64,000 nucleotides of DNA from Hahella sp018986435 (GCF_050749805.1 NZ_CP192738.1:4030001-4094000); one strand, 5' to 3'. Numbered from the stretch's first letter, positions 52,991 to 62,250 are shown. Notes: a model not told the origin generated them from the sequence alone. Numbers and translations are program-made.

Positions 52991-54169
52991 ATGTCGATGA
53001 AGCTCCCCCCCCTCGTAGAACCCGCTGCGGAGTTGTCCGCGGAGGAAATCGCCCGCTATAGCCGTCATCTGCTGCTGCCGGATGTCGGACTGGATGGGCA
53101 GAAACGCCTGAAGAACGCCAAAGTGCTGGCGGTTGGCGCCGGCGGTCTGGGCTCTCCGGTCTTACTCTATTTAGCCGCCGCCGGGGTCGGAACCCTGGGC
53201 ATTGTAGAGTTTGATCTGGTTGACGAATCCAACCTGCAACGGCAAATCATCCACGGCGTGTCCGATATCGGACGTCCCAAAGGCGAAAGCGCCAGAGACG
53301 CTATTCACGAGATCAACCCGCACATCGCGGTGCGGCTGCATAGCGAGCGCCTGGACTCAGCCAACGCCCTTGAAATCATCGCCCAATACGATCTTATTGT
53401 GGATGGAACCGACAATTTCGCAACTCGCTATCTGGTCAATGACGCCTGCGTGCTGGCAGGAAAACCTTACGTCTGGGGTTCTATCTATCGCTTTGAAGGA
53501 CAAGCGTCGGTCTTTTGGGAAAACGCTCCCGAAGGCGCAGGCCTGAATTATCGCGATCTTTATCCGGAACCGCCCCCGCCCCATCTGGCGCCCTCCTGCT
53601 CGGAAGGCGGAGTGTTGGGCGTCCTGTGCGCGTCCATCGGCTCCATCATGGCCACGGAAGCGATCAAGTTGATTACCGGATTAGGCGAATCCTTGTTGGG
53701 CAGATTGGCGGTATACGACGCACTGGAAATGAGCTTCCGTTTTATCAAACTGCGCCGCGACCCGCAAAGACGCGCCATCACCGAACTGGTGGATTATCAG
53801 GCCTTCTGCGGGCTGGCGACAGCCGTTCAAAACGAAAACAACAGCGTCCCCAGCATTGACGCTCATGAACTCAAGCGGTGGCGGGACAGCGCCAGAGACT
53901 TCCAACTGATCGATGTTCGCGACGCGTTGGAGCGGGACATCGTGCGCATTCCGGGATCGCAACATATTCCTGCCCACAGGCTGCTGGACCGCGACATGCT
54001 GGACTCTCTCAGCAGCAACGCGCCCATCGTGCTGCACTGCAAATCCGGCGTGCGTTCGCAACGGGCGTTGCAGTCTCTGCGCGAATGCGGTTTCGATAAC
54101 GTCCATCATCTCGACGGCGGCATTCTCGCCTGGATTCGGGATGTCGACCCTTCATTGCCCAGCTACTGA
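52991..54169 (+). CDS. MoeZ-type E1 adenylyltransferase with C-terminal rhodanese
   Basis: 392 residues. ThiF/MoeB domain (~15-265) with nucleotide loop GAGGLGS at 49-55, Asp139 in GTDNFATRY, and the proposed catalytic Cys203 in PSCSEGG. The zinc CxxC pairs of E. coli MoeB are absent, as in MoeZ. The rhodanese domain (~285-392) has persulfide Cys350 in HCKSGVRS. Together they adenylate the Gly-Gly end of a sulfur carrier and convert it to a thiocarboxylate. QbsC and PdtF play this role in thioquinolobactin and pyridine-dithiocarboxylate synthesis. First gene of the operon; a GAGGG site precedes the ATG. Confidence 0.93.
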   Translation: MSMKLPPLVEPAAELSAEEIARYSRHLLLPDVGLDGQKRLKNAKVLAVGAGGLGSPVLLYLAAAGVGTLGIVEFDLVDESNLQRQIIHGVSDIGRPKGESARDAIHEINPHIAVRLHSERLDSANALEIIAQYDLIVDGTDNFATRYLVNDACVLAGKPYVWGSIYRFEGQASVFWENAPEGAGLNYRDLYPEPPPPHLAPSCSEGGVLGVLCASIGSIMATEAIKLITGLGESLLGRLAVYDALEMSFRFIKLRRDPQRRAITELVDYQAFCGLATAVQNENNSVPSIDAHELKRWRDSARDFQLIDVRDALERDIVRIPGSQHIPAHRLLDRDMLDSLSSNAPIVLHCKSGVRSQRALQSLRECGFDNVHHLDGGILAWIRDVDPSLPSY

Positions 54170-54187
54170 TCCGGGAGGAAACCCAAC

Positions 54188-54706
54188 ATGCTGACGATTC
54201 TTTCCGAACTCGTAGACGCCATGATCCAACAGGCGCAAACAGATCACCCCATGGAAACCTGCGGCGTTATCGCCGGCCGGGAGGGCGCGGAGCGTCCCAT
54301 GCGCCTCATTCCCATGCGCAATGTAGCGGCGTCAGAGGATATATTCATGTTCGACGCCCGTGAACAACTGCAAGTCTGGCGAGAAATGGAGGCAAACGGC
54401 GAAGAGCCCGTAGTCATCTATCACTCACACACCCACTCGCGCGCCTATCCCAGCAAGGATGACATTCTTTGCGCCGCGGAGCCGCACGCCCATTACGTCA
54501 TTATCCCCACCGATCCCGCGTACGGCGGCGGCATTCGCAGCTTCCGCATCGTCAACGGAGCCGTGGTGGAAGAAACCATACGCGTCGTCGAGCAATACGC
54601 TGGCGAAAAATCCTTACCCCTTGCTGAAAACAGGAGTTCTCATGTCAATCACCATCCATATTCCCACCGTTCTGCGTCCGCTGACCAACGATCAGAAGCG
54701 CATTGA
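54188..54706 (+). CDS. JAMM/M67-type metalloprotease
   Basis: 172 residues. The zinc motif is intact: Glu23, His79-Ser-His81, then Ser89 and Asp92 (H-x-H-x7-S-x2-D). Such enzymes (Mec, QbsD) trim residues after the Gly-Gly of sulfur-carrier proteins, or release amino acids from them. The next gene encodes exactly such a carrier with a capped Gly-Gly. The last ~21 codons overlap that gene in another frame (65 bases), an unusually deep overlap. GGGAGG is the ribosome site. Confidence 0.93.
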   Translation: MLTILSELVDAMIQQAQTDHPMETCGVIAGREGAERPMRLIPMRNVAASEDIFMFDAREQLQVWREMEANGEEPVVIYHSHTHSRAYPSKDDILCAAEPHAHYVIIPTDPAYGGGIRSFRIVNGAVVEETIRVVEQYAGEKSLPLAENRSSHVNHHPYSHRSASADQRSEAH

Positions 54707-54932
54707 CGGCGACGGCGCGAATGTGCGGGAAGTGATCGAGAACATGGAGATACAGTTCCCAGGCGTCAAAGAGCGACTGATGGCGGACGGCAAGGTGCAC
54801 CGCTTTTTGAATATTTACGTGAATGACGACGATATTCGCTTCGCCGAGAACCTGGACACATCCGTACAAGCTGGCGACGCCATCACCATCCTGCCGGCGG
54901 TGGCGGGCGGGTGCGGCGACAGGTTGAGATAA
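54642..54932 (+). CDS. ThiS/MoaD-like sulfur-carrier protein with capped Gly-Gly
   Basis: 96 residues from the ATG at 54642, which follows CAGGAG. Ubiquitin-like beta-grasp layout (SITIHIPTVLRPLT, VREVIENM, FLNIYVNDDDIRF, DAITILPAVAGG). The Gly-Gly is at 89-90, followed by CGDRLR, so it cannot be adenylated until the JAMM protease removes six residues. QbsE ends with a similar short cap after Gly-Gly. The thiocarboxylated form should donate sulfur to an activated acid. Confidence 0.92.
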   Translation: MSITIHIPTVLRPLTNDQKRIDGDGANVREVIENMEIQFPGVKERLMADGKVHRFLNIYVNDDDIRFAENLDTSVQAGDAITILPAVAGGCGDRLR

Positions 54933-54937
54933 CCGCC

Positions 54938-56854
54938 ATGGCCGTGTTACTGGAAAACTGCTATCTCTGCGGATCGTTACGCGACCCAACGCCGGCCCTG
55001 GCGCCGCTGTATGCGTCGTTGCGATATCAGGCCAACGCTCTCGGCGTCGCCTGGGAGAATGTCGATACGGAATCTGGCGCCGCTTTCGCGTTGCACGTGG
55101 CTGAAAATGTATATGTCGACTGTGTATTGGAAGGCTGGTCGGACGCCGTGGAGCGTCCCATATCAGAAACGTTGGCTCAGGCGACGACAGGGTTGATGTC
55201 GGTACATGGACGCGCCAGCGGCGGCGCGCAGCCCTTGGGAGTGGATTATGTCTCCACCCTCACCGCCGCGCTTTCCCTGCAAGGCGCGATGGCCGCCGCG
55301 ATTGGCCGTCTCCGGGGCGTATCGACGCGCACAACCACGACCAGCCTGACCTCCAGCGCCTTGCTCAGCGTCGCGCAATATCTGGCTGGAGCCACCGCCC
55401 CGGAAATGCCGGAGCGACTGCTGCCCGGCGCAGCCAGTGTGCAGGAACGCCCGCCCTTCACGTCCGCCGATGGCGTAGCGTTTGAACTGGAAACCCTGGA
55501 CGCCGTCCCCTGGCGCGATTTCTGGACCCAGATCGGCGTCGACGCCGCCAGCGCCGGCAAAGGCTGGAACGGTTTCCTGCTGCGCTACGCCAAAGCCATC
55601 GCCCCGGTTCCCGCCACACTCTGTGAAGCGCTTGCAGTGCTGCCATTCGCACAGATCGAACGTCACGCCCAGCAAACCGGCGTCGCCATTTGCCGAGTGC
55701 GCTCGCTACAGGACCGCGCTCAGGACAAGGACGCAATGGCTATGTGGCGCGAAGGCCCCTGGCGTTTTCATTGTGATGGCGACATCGCCCAGGCCAGGCC
55801 GCTGAAGCCCTGCGATCCGTCCTCGCCCCTGCCTCTGGCCGGATTAACTGTGGTTGAGTCCTGCCGCCGCATTCAGGGTCCATTGGCGGGACGCTTACTG
55901 TCCCTGCTCGGCGCAGAGGTGATTCGCATCGAACCGCCCGGGGGCGACCCTTTGCGCGGTATGCCGCCTATGGCGGAAGACGTTTCCGCCCGTTTTGACG
56001 CCCTGAATCGAGACAAAAACGTACGAGAGATCGACATCAAATCCGCCGCCGGCAAGGCGGAAGTGATGGCGTTGATCCAGCAGGCGGATGTGTTTCTGCA
56101 CAACTGGGCGCCCGGCAAAGCGGCGGAAATGGGACTGGATTATGACGACATGACACAGGTAAACCCCGACCTCGTTTACGCCTATGCGGGAGGCTGGGGA
56201 GAGAATGCGGAGCACGATCTGCCCGGCACCGATTTCATGGCTCAGGCATACTCCGGCGTCGCTGCAAAAATCGCCGCCGCTTCGGGACTGCCGGGCGGCG
56301 CATTGTTTACTGTGTTAGACGTATTAGGCGGCGCCGTCGCTGCTCAAGGCGTCACCGCCGCACTGCTGGCCCGCGGACTGGGTCGCGCCCGCTCCATCAG
56401 AGTGGATACCTCCCTGCTGGGCGCCGCCACCTTGTTGTGCGCAGACGAACTTGGCGCGCTGTTGCAACAGCCGGGGTATCAAAATCATGCCCTGGACGGT
56501 GAACCGCCCTCACCTGCATGGACTTCATTGAATGGCGTTTACGCCACCGCGCAGGGGCTGCTTGCTCTGGACTGTCTGGATGAACGCGCCTTTTCCAGGC
56601 TCGCCCACACCATCGTCGACGCCGCGTCTGAACTTCAGATAGACCTTAACGACGACACCCCGGATCGAGAGCATCTACAGCGCGCTCTTCTTCATCGCAA
56701 GGCCCAGGAGTGGGCGGCGTTGTTCGAAATGAGCGGCGTTCCCGCCGCCGTAGTAGTCGAAGATTTGACTGAGCTTAGCCGCGACCCGCGTCTGGCGCCC
56801 GCTCTCAACAAGGACATCTATGTTCGAGTGAATTCACCATGGAGGTTTCAATGA
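54938..56854 (+). CDS. Double-length family III (CaiB/BaiF-like) CoA transferase
   Basis: 638 residues, longer than the usual ~400. Residues ~285-600 are a typical CaiB half (LAGLTVVESCRRIQGPLAGRLLSLLGAEVIRIEPPGGDPLRG, VFLHNWAPGKAAEMGLDYDDM) with a likely catalytic Asp in FTVLDVLGG. The N-terminal ~280 residues contain a second CaiB-like piece with a comparable Asp in GVDYVSTLTAALSLQGAMAAAIGRL, so the chain may fold as both halves of the interlocked dimer. It could move CoA between acids. ATG chosen at 54938, six bases after the carrier gene; a GTG at 54911 is less likely. Confidence 0.88.
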   Translation: MAVLLENCYLCGSLRDPTPALAPLYASLRYQANALGVAWENVDTESGAAFALHVAENVYVDCVLEGWSDAVERPISETLAQATTGLMSVHGRASGGAQPLGVDYVSTLTAALSLQGAMAAAIGRLRGVSTRTTTTSLTSSALLSVAQYLAGATAPEMPERLLPGAASVQERPPFTSADGVAFELETLDAVPWRDFWTQIGVDAASAGKGWNGFLLRYAKAIAPVPATLCEALAVLPFAQIERHAQQTGVAICRVRSLQDRAQDKDAMAMWREGPWRFHCDGDIAQARPLKPCDPSSPLPLAGLTVVESCRRIQGPLAGRLLSLLGAEVIRIEPPGGDPLRGMPPMAEDVSARFDALNRDKNVREIDIKSAAGKAEVMALIQQADVFLHNWAPGKAAEMGLDYDDMTQVNPDLVYAYAGGWGENAEHDLPGTDFMAQAYSGVAAKIAAASGLPGGALFTVLDVLGGAVAAQGVTAALLARGLGRARSIRVDTSLLGAATLLCADELGALLQQPGYQNHALDGEPPSPAWTSLNGVYATAQGLLALDCLDERAFSRLAHTIVDAASELQIDLNDDTPDREHLQRALLHRKAQEWAALFEMSGVPAAVVVEDLTELSRDPRLAPALNKDIYVRVNSPWRFQ

Positions 56855-58500
56855 ACCACTCAGGCATCATCGATCTGGTTCCAGCGGCGCTGCGCAAGCA
56901 GTGGGCGACGCAAGGACTGTACCCAAACCGCACCGTATTCCAGATGTTTCAGATGTATGCGGTACAGTCCCCGGCCAAAACCGCGGTGCTCTCGCCAGAT
57001 TCCAGCATGACTTACGGCGACCTGCTGGATAAGGCGCTGCGGTTGGCGACGGCCTTTCAGGAGATGGGCATCGTCGCCGGCGACGTGATCGCCTATCAAT
57101 TGCCCAACAGTTGGCGTTGCTGCGCCGTCGATCTCGCCGCCGCCGCCATTGGCGCGGTGGTGGCTCCGTTTCCACCGGGTCGCGGACGTCTGGACATCCA
57201 GTCATTACTGAAGCGCTGCGACGCCCGCGCCATCGTGGCGACGCCGGAATACGGCGGTGTGGACATGTGCGAGCTGATTGAGTCATTGCGCCCCACCACT
57301 CTGTCATTGCGCTGGCTGATTGCGGACAGCGATCAGGCGCCGGAAGGCTGGACCAGCCTGGAACAGTGTTTTCAAGCGGAGCCGATAGCACTGCAGCGCC
57401 TGCCTCATGTTGACCCGGACTCGCCAGTGCGCCTGCTGGTGTCTTCCGGCACCGAGTCCGAGCCCAAACTGGTGGCTTACTCTCATAATGCGCTGCTGGG
57501 TGGGCGCGGACGTTTTCTACAACGTTTACACCCCGATGGCGCGAGCTTTCGCGGCATGTATCTGGTGCCTCTGGGATCATCCTTCGGCTCCACCGCCACC
57601 TTTGGCGTGCTGTCCTGGCTGGGGGGCTCCCTGGCGGTGCTGCCGCGATTCGATGCGGAAGACGCCATTCGCGCCATCGAATCCCTGCGCCCCACCCACC
57701 TGCTCGGCGTGCCCACCATGATTCAGCGCATGGCCGCCGAGCCTCTCTTGGCGGACATCGACAAATCCAGCCTGGTCGCCATCGTCAGCGGCGGCTCGGT
57801 TATTGACCCCGCCAGCATCCAACGATGCGTGGACGCCTTTGGCTGCGGCTTTATCAGTCTGTACGGCTCAGCGGATGGGGTGAACTGTCATAACACGCTG
57901 GATGAAGCGCTGGACGTGGTGTTCCGCAGCGTTGGCCGCCCCAACCCGGATGTTTGTGAGATTCGCATCGTCGACGACGCGGGCAAGGAAGTCCGGCGCG
58001 GCGAAGTCGGCGAAATTCTCGCCCGGGGCCCGATCAGCCCCATGCAATACGTCAACGCTCCAGAGCTGGACGCCCGTTATCGCGATCCTGAAGGCTGGGT
58101 GTACACCGGCGATCTGGGTTTGCTGGATCAGGACGGCTATTTGCGCCTTTCCGGCCGCAAGAAAGACGTTATCGTGCGCGGCGGCGCCAACATCAGCACG
58201 GTGCAGATCGAGAATCTGGTCACTTGTTTTCCAGATGTGATCAGCGCCGCCTGCGTGCCGGTTCCAGACCCGGACCTGGGGCAGCGCGTATGCCTGTGTC
58301 TAAGCATGCGCAGCGGCGCGGAGCGTCCCTCTCTGGCGGAAATCGCCAGCTTTCTGCGCGATCAGGGGCTGGAAGTGAACAAACTGCCGGAGTACCTGCG
58401 CTTCATCCGTCATTTTCCACTCACGCCGGCGGGCAAAGTTGACAAGAAGCGGCTCACCGCTGAAGTCGCCTTTCTGGAGCGCAGTGCATGCGCAGTCTAG
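56851..58500 (+). CDS. Acyl-adenylating ligase (AMP-binding, CoA-ligase type)
   Basis: 549 residues. The ATP loop is SSGTESEPKLVAYSH, a variant of the usual TSGTTG. YTGDLGLLDQDGYL, GRKKDVIVRGG and the C-terminal Lys in PAGKVDKKRL are the expected adenylation motifs. It should activate the carboxylic acid with ATP, either for CoA or for attack by the carrier thiocarboxylate, the role of QbsL and PdtI-type enzymes. GGAGG lies just before the ATG at 56851, whose ATGA overlaps the preceding stop; an ATG at 56839 is an alternative. Confidence 0.92.
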   Translation: MNHSGIIDLVPAALRKQWATQGLYPNRTVFQMFQMYAVQSPAKTAVLSPDSSMTYGDLLDKALRLATAFQEMGIVAGDVIAYQLPNSWRCCAVDLAAAAIGAVVAPFPPGRGRLDIQSLLKRCDARAIVATPEYGGVDMCELIESLRPTTLSLRWLIADSDQAPEGWTSLEQCFQAEPIALQRLPHVDPDSPVRLLVSSGTESEPKLVAYSHNALLGGRGRFLQRLHPDGASFRGMYLVPLGSSFGSTATFGVLSWLGGSLAVLPRFDAEDAIRAIESLRPTHLLGVPTMIQRMAAEPLLADIDKSSLVAIVSGGSVIDPASIQRCVDAFGCGFISLYGSADGVNCHNTLDEALDVVFRSVGRPNPDVCEIRIVDDAGKEVRRGEVGEILARGPISPMQYVNAPELDARYRDPEGWVYTGDLGLLDQDGYLRLSGRKKDVIVRGGANISTVQIENLVTCFPDVISAACVPVPDPDLGQRVCLCLSMRSGAERPSLAEIASFLRDQGLEVNKLPEYLRFIRHFPLTPAGKVDKKRLTAEVAFLERSACAV

Positions 58501-58520
58501 ACAAAGGAAAGGTCGCAAAT

Positions 58521-59759
58521 ATGCCCATGGATAACAGCGGCTCCAGCGTCGCCAACAAGACATCCAGCGAGCTGGCGCAGCGCATACACGCCTTCGTCAA
58601 TGAGCGGGTGATGCCCAACGAGCCCTTGCTCGCCAAAGACGACGACGCGGCGCTGACGCTGCAGTCCGCCTTGGCCGCCGAGGCCCGCGCTCAGGGACTG
58701 TGGGGTCTGTACTATCCCGCCACCCTGGGAGGCGAAGTCGCCACGTTAAGCGACTATCTGCCCTTGGCTGAACAGGAGGGACGCTCCGAGTTCGGCCCTG
58801 AAATCTTCGGCGGACGCGCCGCTCTGGATGTGCGCATGCTGTCTCTGTATGGTAGCGAGACCATCGCAGGACGCTTCCTGCAACCGCTGGCGGCGGGAAA
58901 GGCCGTGTCCGCCTATGGCATGTCGGAACCGGACAGTATCGGCTCCATTCCCGCCACCATCCAGCTGCGGGCGCAGCGCGAGGGAGACGGCTGGCGCCTT
59001 GACGGCCGCAAGTGGTTTATCTCCCGCGCCCGTCGTGCGGATTTTATCACCGTGGTGGCGCGCACCCAGGCGGAGGCGCCGCCGCAACACGCCCTGTCCA
59101 TGCTGGTGGTTCCCACCGACGCGCCCGGATTCAGCATCCTGCAGGATCTGGATATCCTGGGCCGCCGTAATGGCCAGCATGAGCTGCTGTTCGACAATGT
59201 CTGCATTCCTCAAGACTATCTATTGGGCAAGCTGCACGGGGGCATGGCGTTGATGAAACAGCGGCTATGCCTGGGACGCACCATCAACTCCGCCCACTGG
59301 GTAGGACTGGCGCAACGCTGCCTGGACCTGCTTGGCGAGCGCGTGTGCAGCGAACGCGGTCAGTTGGCGCGACTGCCGGACAAACAACTGATCCGCCGTC
59401 TGGCGTTCCTTAGCCAACAAAGCATCGTCAGCGCGCGGGCGCAGTTACAACTGGCCGCCGCCAAGCTGGATGCGGGCGAGGATAGCGATATTGAAGTGAA
59501 TATGGCGAAGATCGCCGCCTCTCACGCGCTCAATCAAGCCGCCGACAGCGCCATTCAGGTCTTCGGCGCCGAGGGACTGTGCGACGCGACGCCGCTCTCC
59601 AATATTTTTCGCTACGCTCGCGCCACGCGCATTCTGGACGGCGCTGATGAAGTACTGATCAATACCGTGGGGCGGCGGATTCTGGAGGGTTATCTTCCCC
59701 GGGAAGAACAAAACAGCTCACCTGTCGCCCAGGCGGAGCGGGAGACGGCTCAAGTATGA
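58521..59759 (+). CDS. Acyl-CoA-dehydrogenase-like flavoenzyme
   Basis: About 412 residues from the ATG at 58521, preceded by AAAGGAAAGG; an in-frame ATG at 58488 overlaps the ligase gene. SAYGMSEPDSIGSI and GDGWRLDGRKWFISRA are the FAD-binding loops, FGAEGLCDATPLSNIFRYARATRILDGADEV the C-terminal signature. At the usual Glu of YEGT the sequence has Asp (ILDGADEV), so the general base may differ. It may desaturate the CoA- or carrier-bound intermediate. Its ATGA overlaps the MFS gene. Confidence 0.92.
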   Translation: MPMDNSGSSVANKTSSELAQRIHAFVNERVMPNEPLLAKDDDAALTLQSALAAEARAQGLWGLYYPATLGGEVATLSDYLPLAEQEGRSEFGPEIFGGRAALDVRMLSLYGSETIAGRFLQPLAAGKAVSAYGMSEPDSIGSIPATIQLRAQREGDGWRLDGRKWFISRARRADFITVVARTQAEAPPQHALSMLVVPTDAPGFSILQDLDILGRRNGQHELLFDNVCIPQDYLLGKLHGGMALMKQRLCLGRTINSAHWVGLAQRCLDLLGERVCSERGQLARLPDKQLIRRLAFLSQQSIVSARAQLQLAAAKLDAGEDSDIEVNMAKIAASHALNQAADSAIQVFGAEGLCDATPLSNIFRYARATRILDGADEVLINTVGRRILEGYLPREEQNSSPVAQAERETAQV

Positions 59760-60952
59760 ACGCCATCGCGCCGCCGCTGCGACAATCGCCTTTGCGCGCC
59801 ATCAGCCTGCATGTCGTGCTGCTGTTATCCATGACCTTGCCGATGCTGATCCTGTACACCATCGGCGCGCTGGGGCCCTTGTTGATCGCCGATCTGGGCA
59901 TTGAACCCGGCTGGCTCGGTTACGTCACCATGAGCGCTTTCGGCGTGGCGGCGGTGCTGTCCCTCGCCGCAGGCCCGCTGGTTGAGCGGCTGGGATCGCG
60001 ACGCGGCCTGTGGATGCTGTTTCTCAGCGTGGCGCTGGCCTATGGCCTGATGATCACTCTCCCCGGTTTTGCGGGAATTATCGCCGCTGTGGCGGTGTGC
60101 GGCGTGGCGCAGGCGTTGTCGAACCCGGTCACGAACCTGTTGATCGCACAACGGATTCCCCCTGCGCGCAAGGCGTTCGCCGTGGGACTGAAACAATCCG
60201 GCGTACAGCTTGGCGCTCTGATTGCCGGCGGATTGCTGCCGCTGATCGCGGTTCCGTTCGGGTGGCGCGCCGCCATGGCGACAGTCATCCCAGCCGCGCT
60301 GTTATTGGCCTGTTTTGCTCCGTCCCTGGCTCCACCGCCATCGTCCGAAGGTCCGCGCCGCTCCTGGCTGCCCGCGCGCCCAGGCAAACTGCTGCTCAAC
60401 CTGATGGCGGTGCAAGGCTGCGCTGGCGTCACCCTGTCCGCCTTCGTAACCTTTTTGCCGGTCTTCGCCACCCAGCAAGGCGTCAGTCAGCATGACGCCG
60501 GTTTGATGGTGGCCGTCTTCGGCGTCATGGGCTTTACCTCGCGCCTCACACTGACGTCCCTTTCCAGCAAACTCAAGGATGAATCCTGGCTGCTGCTGGG
60601 ATTAATGGCGCTCACCGCGCTGGCGCTTTGGGTCACCCAACGGGCATCGCCGGAAAGCCACTGGCCTTTGTGGGTCGGCGTGCTGATAGTAGGTCTCACC
60701 GCCGTGGCCACCAATGCGGTGGCGATGGGCATGCTGCTGAGGGACAGCGTTTTCGGCGCGCCGGCGACGGCGTCCGGCTTACTGTCCGCGGCATTTTTTG
60801 GCGGCTTCGCAATGGGCGCGCCCCTCTTTGGCGCACTCTCCGGTTCCGCGTCAGGTTTCAGCGGCGCCTGGAGCGCGCTCGCTGTAGTTTCCCTGCTGGG
60901 GGCCGCTGCCGCCTTGAGCCTGGCTCTGTTACGACGCAGGAGCGCGTCATGA
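59756..60952 (+). CDS. MFS transporter, likely exporter of the pathway product
   Basis: 398 residues, twelve hydrophobic helices. AAGPLVERLGSRRGLWML is the MFS motif A region, and GLKQSGVQLGALIAGGLLPL the helix 5 turn. qbs and pdt clusters also carry an MFS efflux gene. Overlaps both neighbours by ATGA (59756-59759 and 60949-60952), so the operon is translationally coupled here. Inner membrane. Confidence 0.92.
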   Translation: MNAIAPPLRQSPLRAISLHVVLLLSMTLPMLILYTIGALGPLLIADLGIEPGWLGYVTMSAFGVAAVLSLAAGPLVERLGSRRGLWMLFLSVALAYGLMITLPGFAGIIAAVAVCGVAQALSNPVTNLLIAQRIPPARKAFAVGLKQSGVQLGALIAGGLLPLIAVPFGWRAAMATVIPAALLLACFAPSLAPPPSSEGPRRSWLPARPGKLLLNLMAVQGCAGVTLSAFVTFLPVFATQQGVSQHDAGLMVAVFGVMGFTSRLTLTSLSSKLKDESWLLLGLMALTALALWVTQRASPESHWPLWVGVLIVGLTAVATNAVAMGMLLRDSVFGAPATASGLLSAAFFGGFAMGAPLFGALSGSASGFSGAWSALAVVSLLGAAAALSLALLRRRSAS

Positions 60953-62112
60953 ATAACCTGCGTGTACCGCCCTGGGACGCCGCAGCGCTGTCGCCATGGG
61001 AAATCAGTCAGGCTATGACGCTGCTGTTACGCCGCCTCGACACCATAGAAGCTCATTGCGACGGAAGCTTTCCCCTGTTCTCCCGCGACGGCCAACACTG
61101 GAAAACCTCCGCTGGAGGTTCCTGGATGGGAGGTTTTTGGGCGGGCTGCTGGGGGTTGCGGGCGTTGATTTCCAAGTCCACGGCAGATCGCGATAAAGCG
61201 CTCGCCCTCTGCGCCGCGCTGACGGACAAACTGCACATCGACACGCTCAATCGCAGCATGATCTTCTGGTATGGCCCCGCGCTTTGCGGCCGTTGGCTCG
61301 TAGATAATTCAGCTCTGGATCTGGCCGATCAGGCCGCCGCCGCCATCGCCTCCGGTTTTGACCATCGCCTCGGATATCTCCCTCTGGGTTGCGCCATGGG
61401 CGGCGGCGCGGACGGGGGCCAACGTCTGTCTGTAGACTCGCTGGCGGCCACGGTGCAACTCCTCGGCGGCGTCAGCCATGCGTCTCATCAGGACGCCGCC
61501 CGCGCGCACACGGACGCCCTGATCGCCGCCTGCTTCACCGCTAATGGCGCATGCAGTGCGGAAGCCTGGTCGACCCAACAGCAAAACTCACAACAGGTTA
61601 TTTTACAGGCGCTGGACCGCCCCGGCGGCTGGTCCCGTGGCCAGGCCTGGGCGATGCTGGGGCTGTGCCATGCGGCCAGACGCTGGGGCTCGCCCTATCT
61701 CGATTACGCCAGAGCCGCCTGCGTGTACTGGCGTCGCTCTCGTCGCACGCCCTATCCCGCCGACAGACCGGAACGCAGTGACAGTTTGTCCGACCCGTCC
61801 GCCACGCTGATCGCCGCTATCGCCATGCTGTCGCTCTCTGAGTTACTGGACGACGGCGACAGTTGGCGCGCCTATGCGGCGCAGCAAATCGCCGCGCTCG
61901 TACGCAGCTCATACTTCGTTCGTCGCGATGGCGCCGCGCACGCCGGGGCTTTCATCGGCGCCTGTTACCGCACCAGCGCCGGCGGTTGCGAACTGGTGGA
62001 GTCGCCCTGGAGCAGCTTTTTCCTGCTGGAAGCATTGTGCATGCTCGCCGGCCTGATTGATGGAGAAGAACAAGGAACTCAGTCTCACTCGATGAACCCA
62101 GCAGATGACTAG
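60949..62112 (+). CDS. GH88-like six-hairpin protein
   Basis: 387 residues. HWKTSAGGSWMGGFWAGCWGLRAL near the N-terminus and GGWSRGQAWAMLGL near residue 230 are the typical wording of GH88 unsaturated uronyl hydrolases, and DSLAATVQLL and DPSATLIAAIAMLSLSELL fit its helical hairpins. No signal peptide, so it is cytoplasmic. GH88 enzymes hydrate a sugar vinyl ether; the same chemistry on another enol-type substrate would be possible here. Why such a protein ends a sulfur-transfer operon is unclear. The start overlaps the MFS stop. Confidence 0.8.
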   Translation: MNNLRVPPWDAAALSPWEISQAMTLLLRRLDTIEAHCDGSFPLFSRDGQHWKTSAGGSWMGGFWAGCWGLRALISKSTADRDKALALCAALTDKLHIDTLNRSMIFWYGPALCGRWLVDNSALDLADQAAAAIASGFDHRLGYLPLGCAMGGGADGGQRLSVDSLAATVQLLGGVSHASHQDAARAHTDALIAACFTANGACSAEAWSTQQQNSQQVILQALDRPGGWSRGQAWAMLGLCHAARRWGSPYLDYARAACVYWRRSRRTPYPADRPERSDSLSDPSATLIAAIAMLSLSELLDDGDSWRAYAAQQIAALVRSSYFVRRDGAAHAGAFIGACYRTSAGGCELVESPWSSFFLLEALCMLAGLIDGEEQGTQSHSMNPADD

Positions 62113-62134
62113 CCACGTTCTCTTTGTCTGCAAC

Positions 62135-62167
62135 GACAGAGCCGGCCCATGTCTGGCCCTGTCTTTT
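62135..62167 (+). terminator. Likely terminator of the sulfur-transfer operon
   Basis: GACAGAGCC pairs with GGCCCTGTC (one mismatch) across an 11-base loop and is followed by TTTT. It starts 23 bases after the GH88-like stop. Confidence 0.55.
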
Positions 62168-62250
62168 CGCGGCTTAACTCCGCGCAGGCGCGTCCACGCG
62201 TCTGATTATTTACTTGTATAAAACACCGCCAAACTCTTCTGAGGAATAAC

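Noticed and set aside
53000..54932. Molybdopterin, thiamine or CysO-type cysteine pathway for the E1/JAMM/carrier trio
   Set aside because: No moa, thi or cysM gene lies nearby; the trio is coupled to a ligase, exporter and, further on, a TonB receptor, which fits thioacid chelator clusters better.
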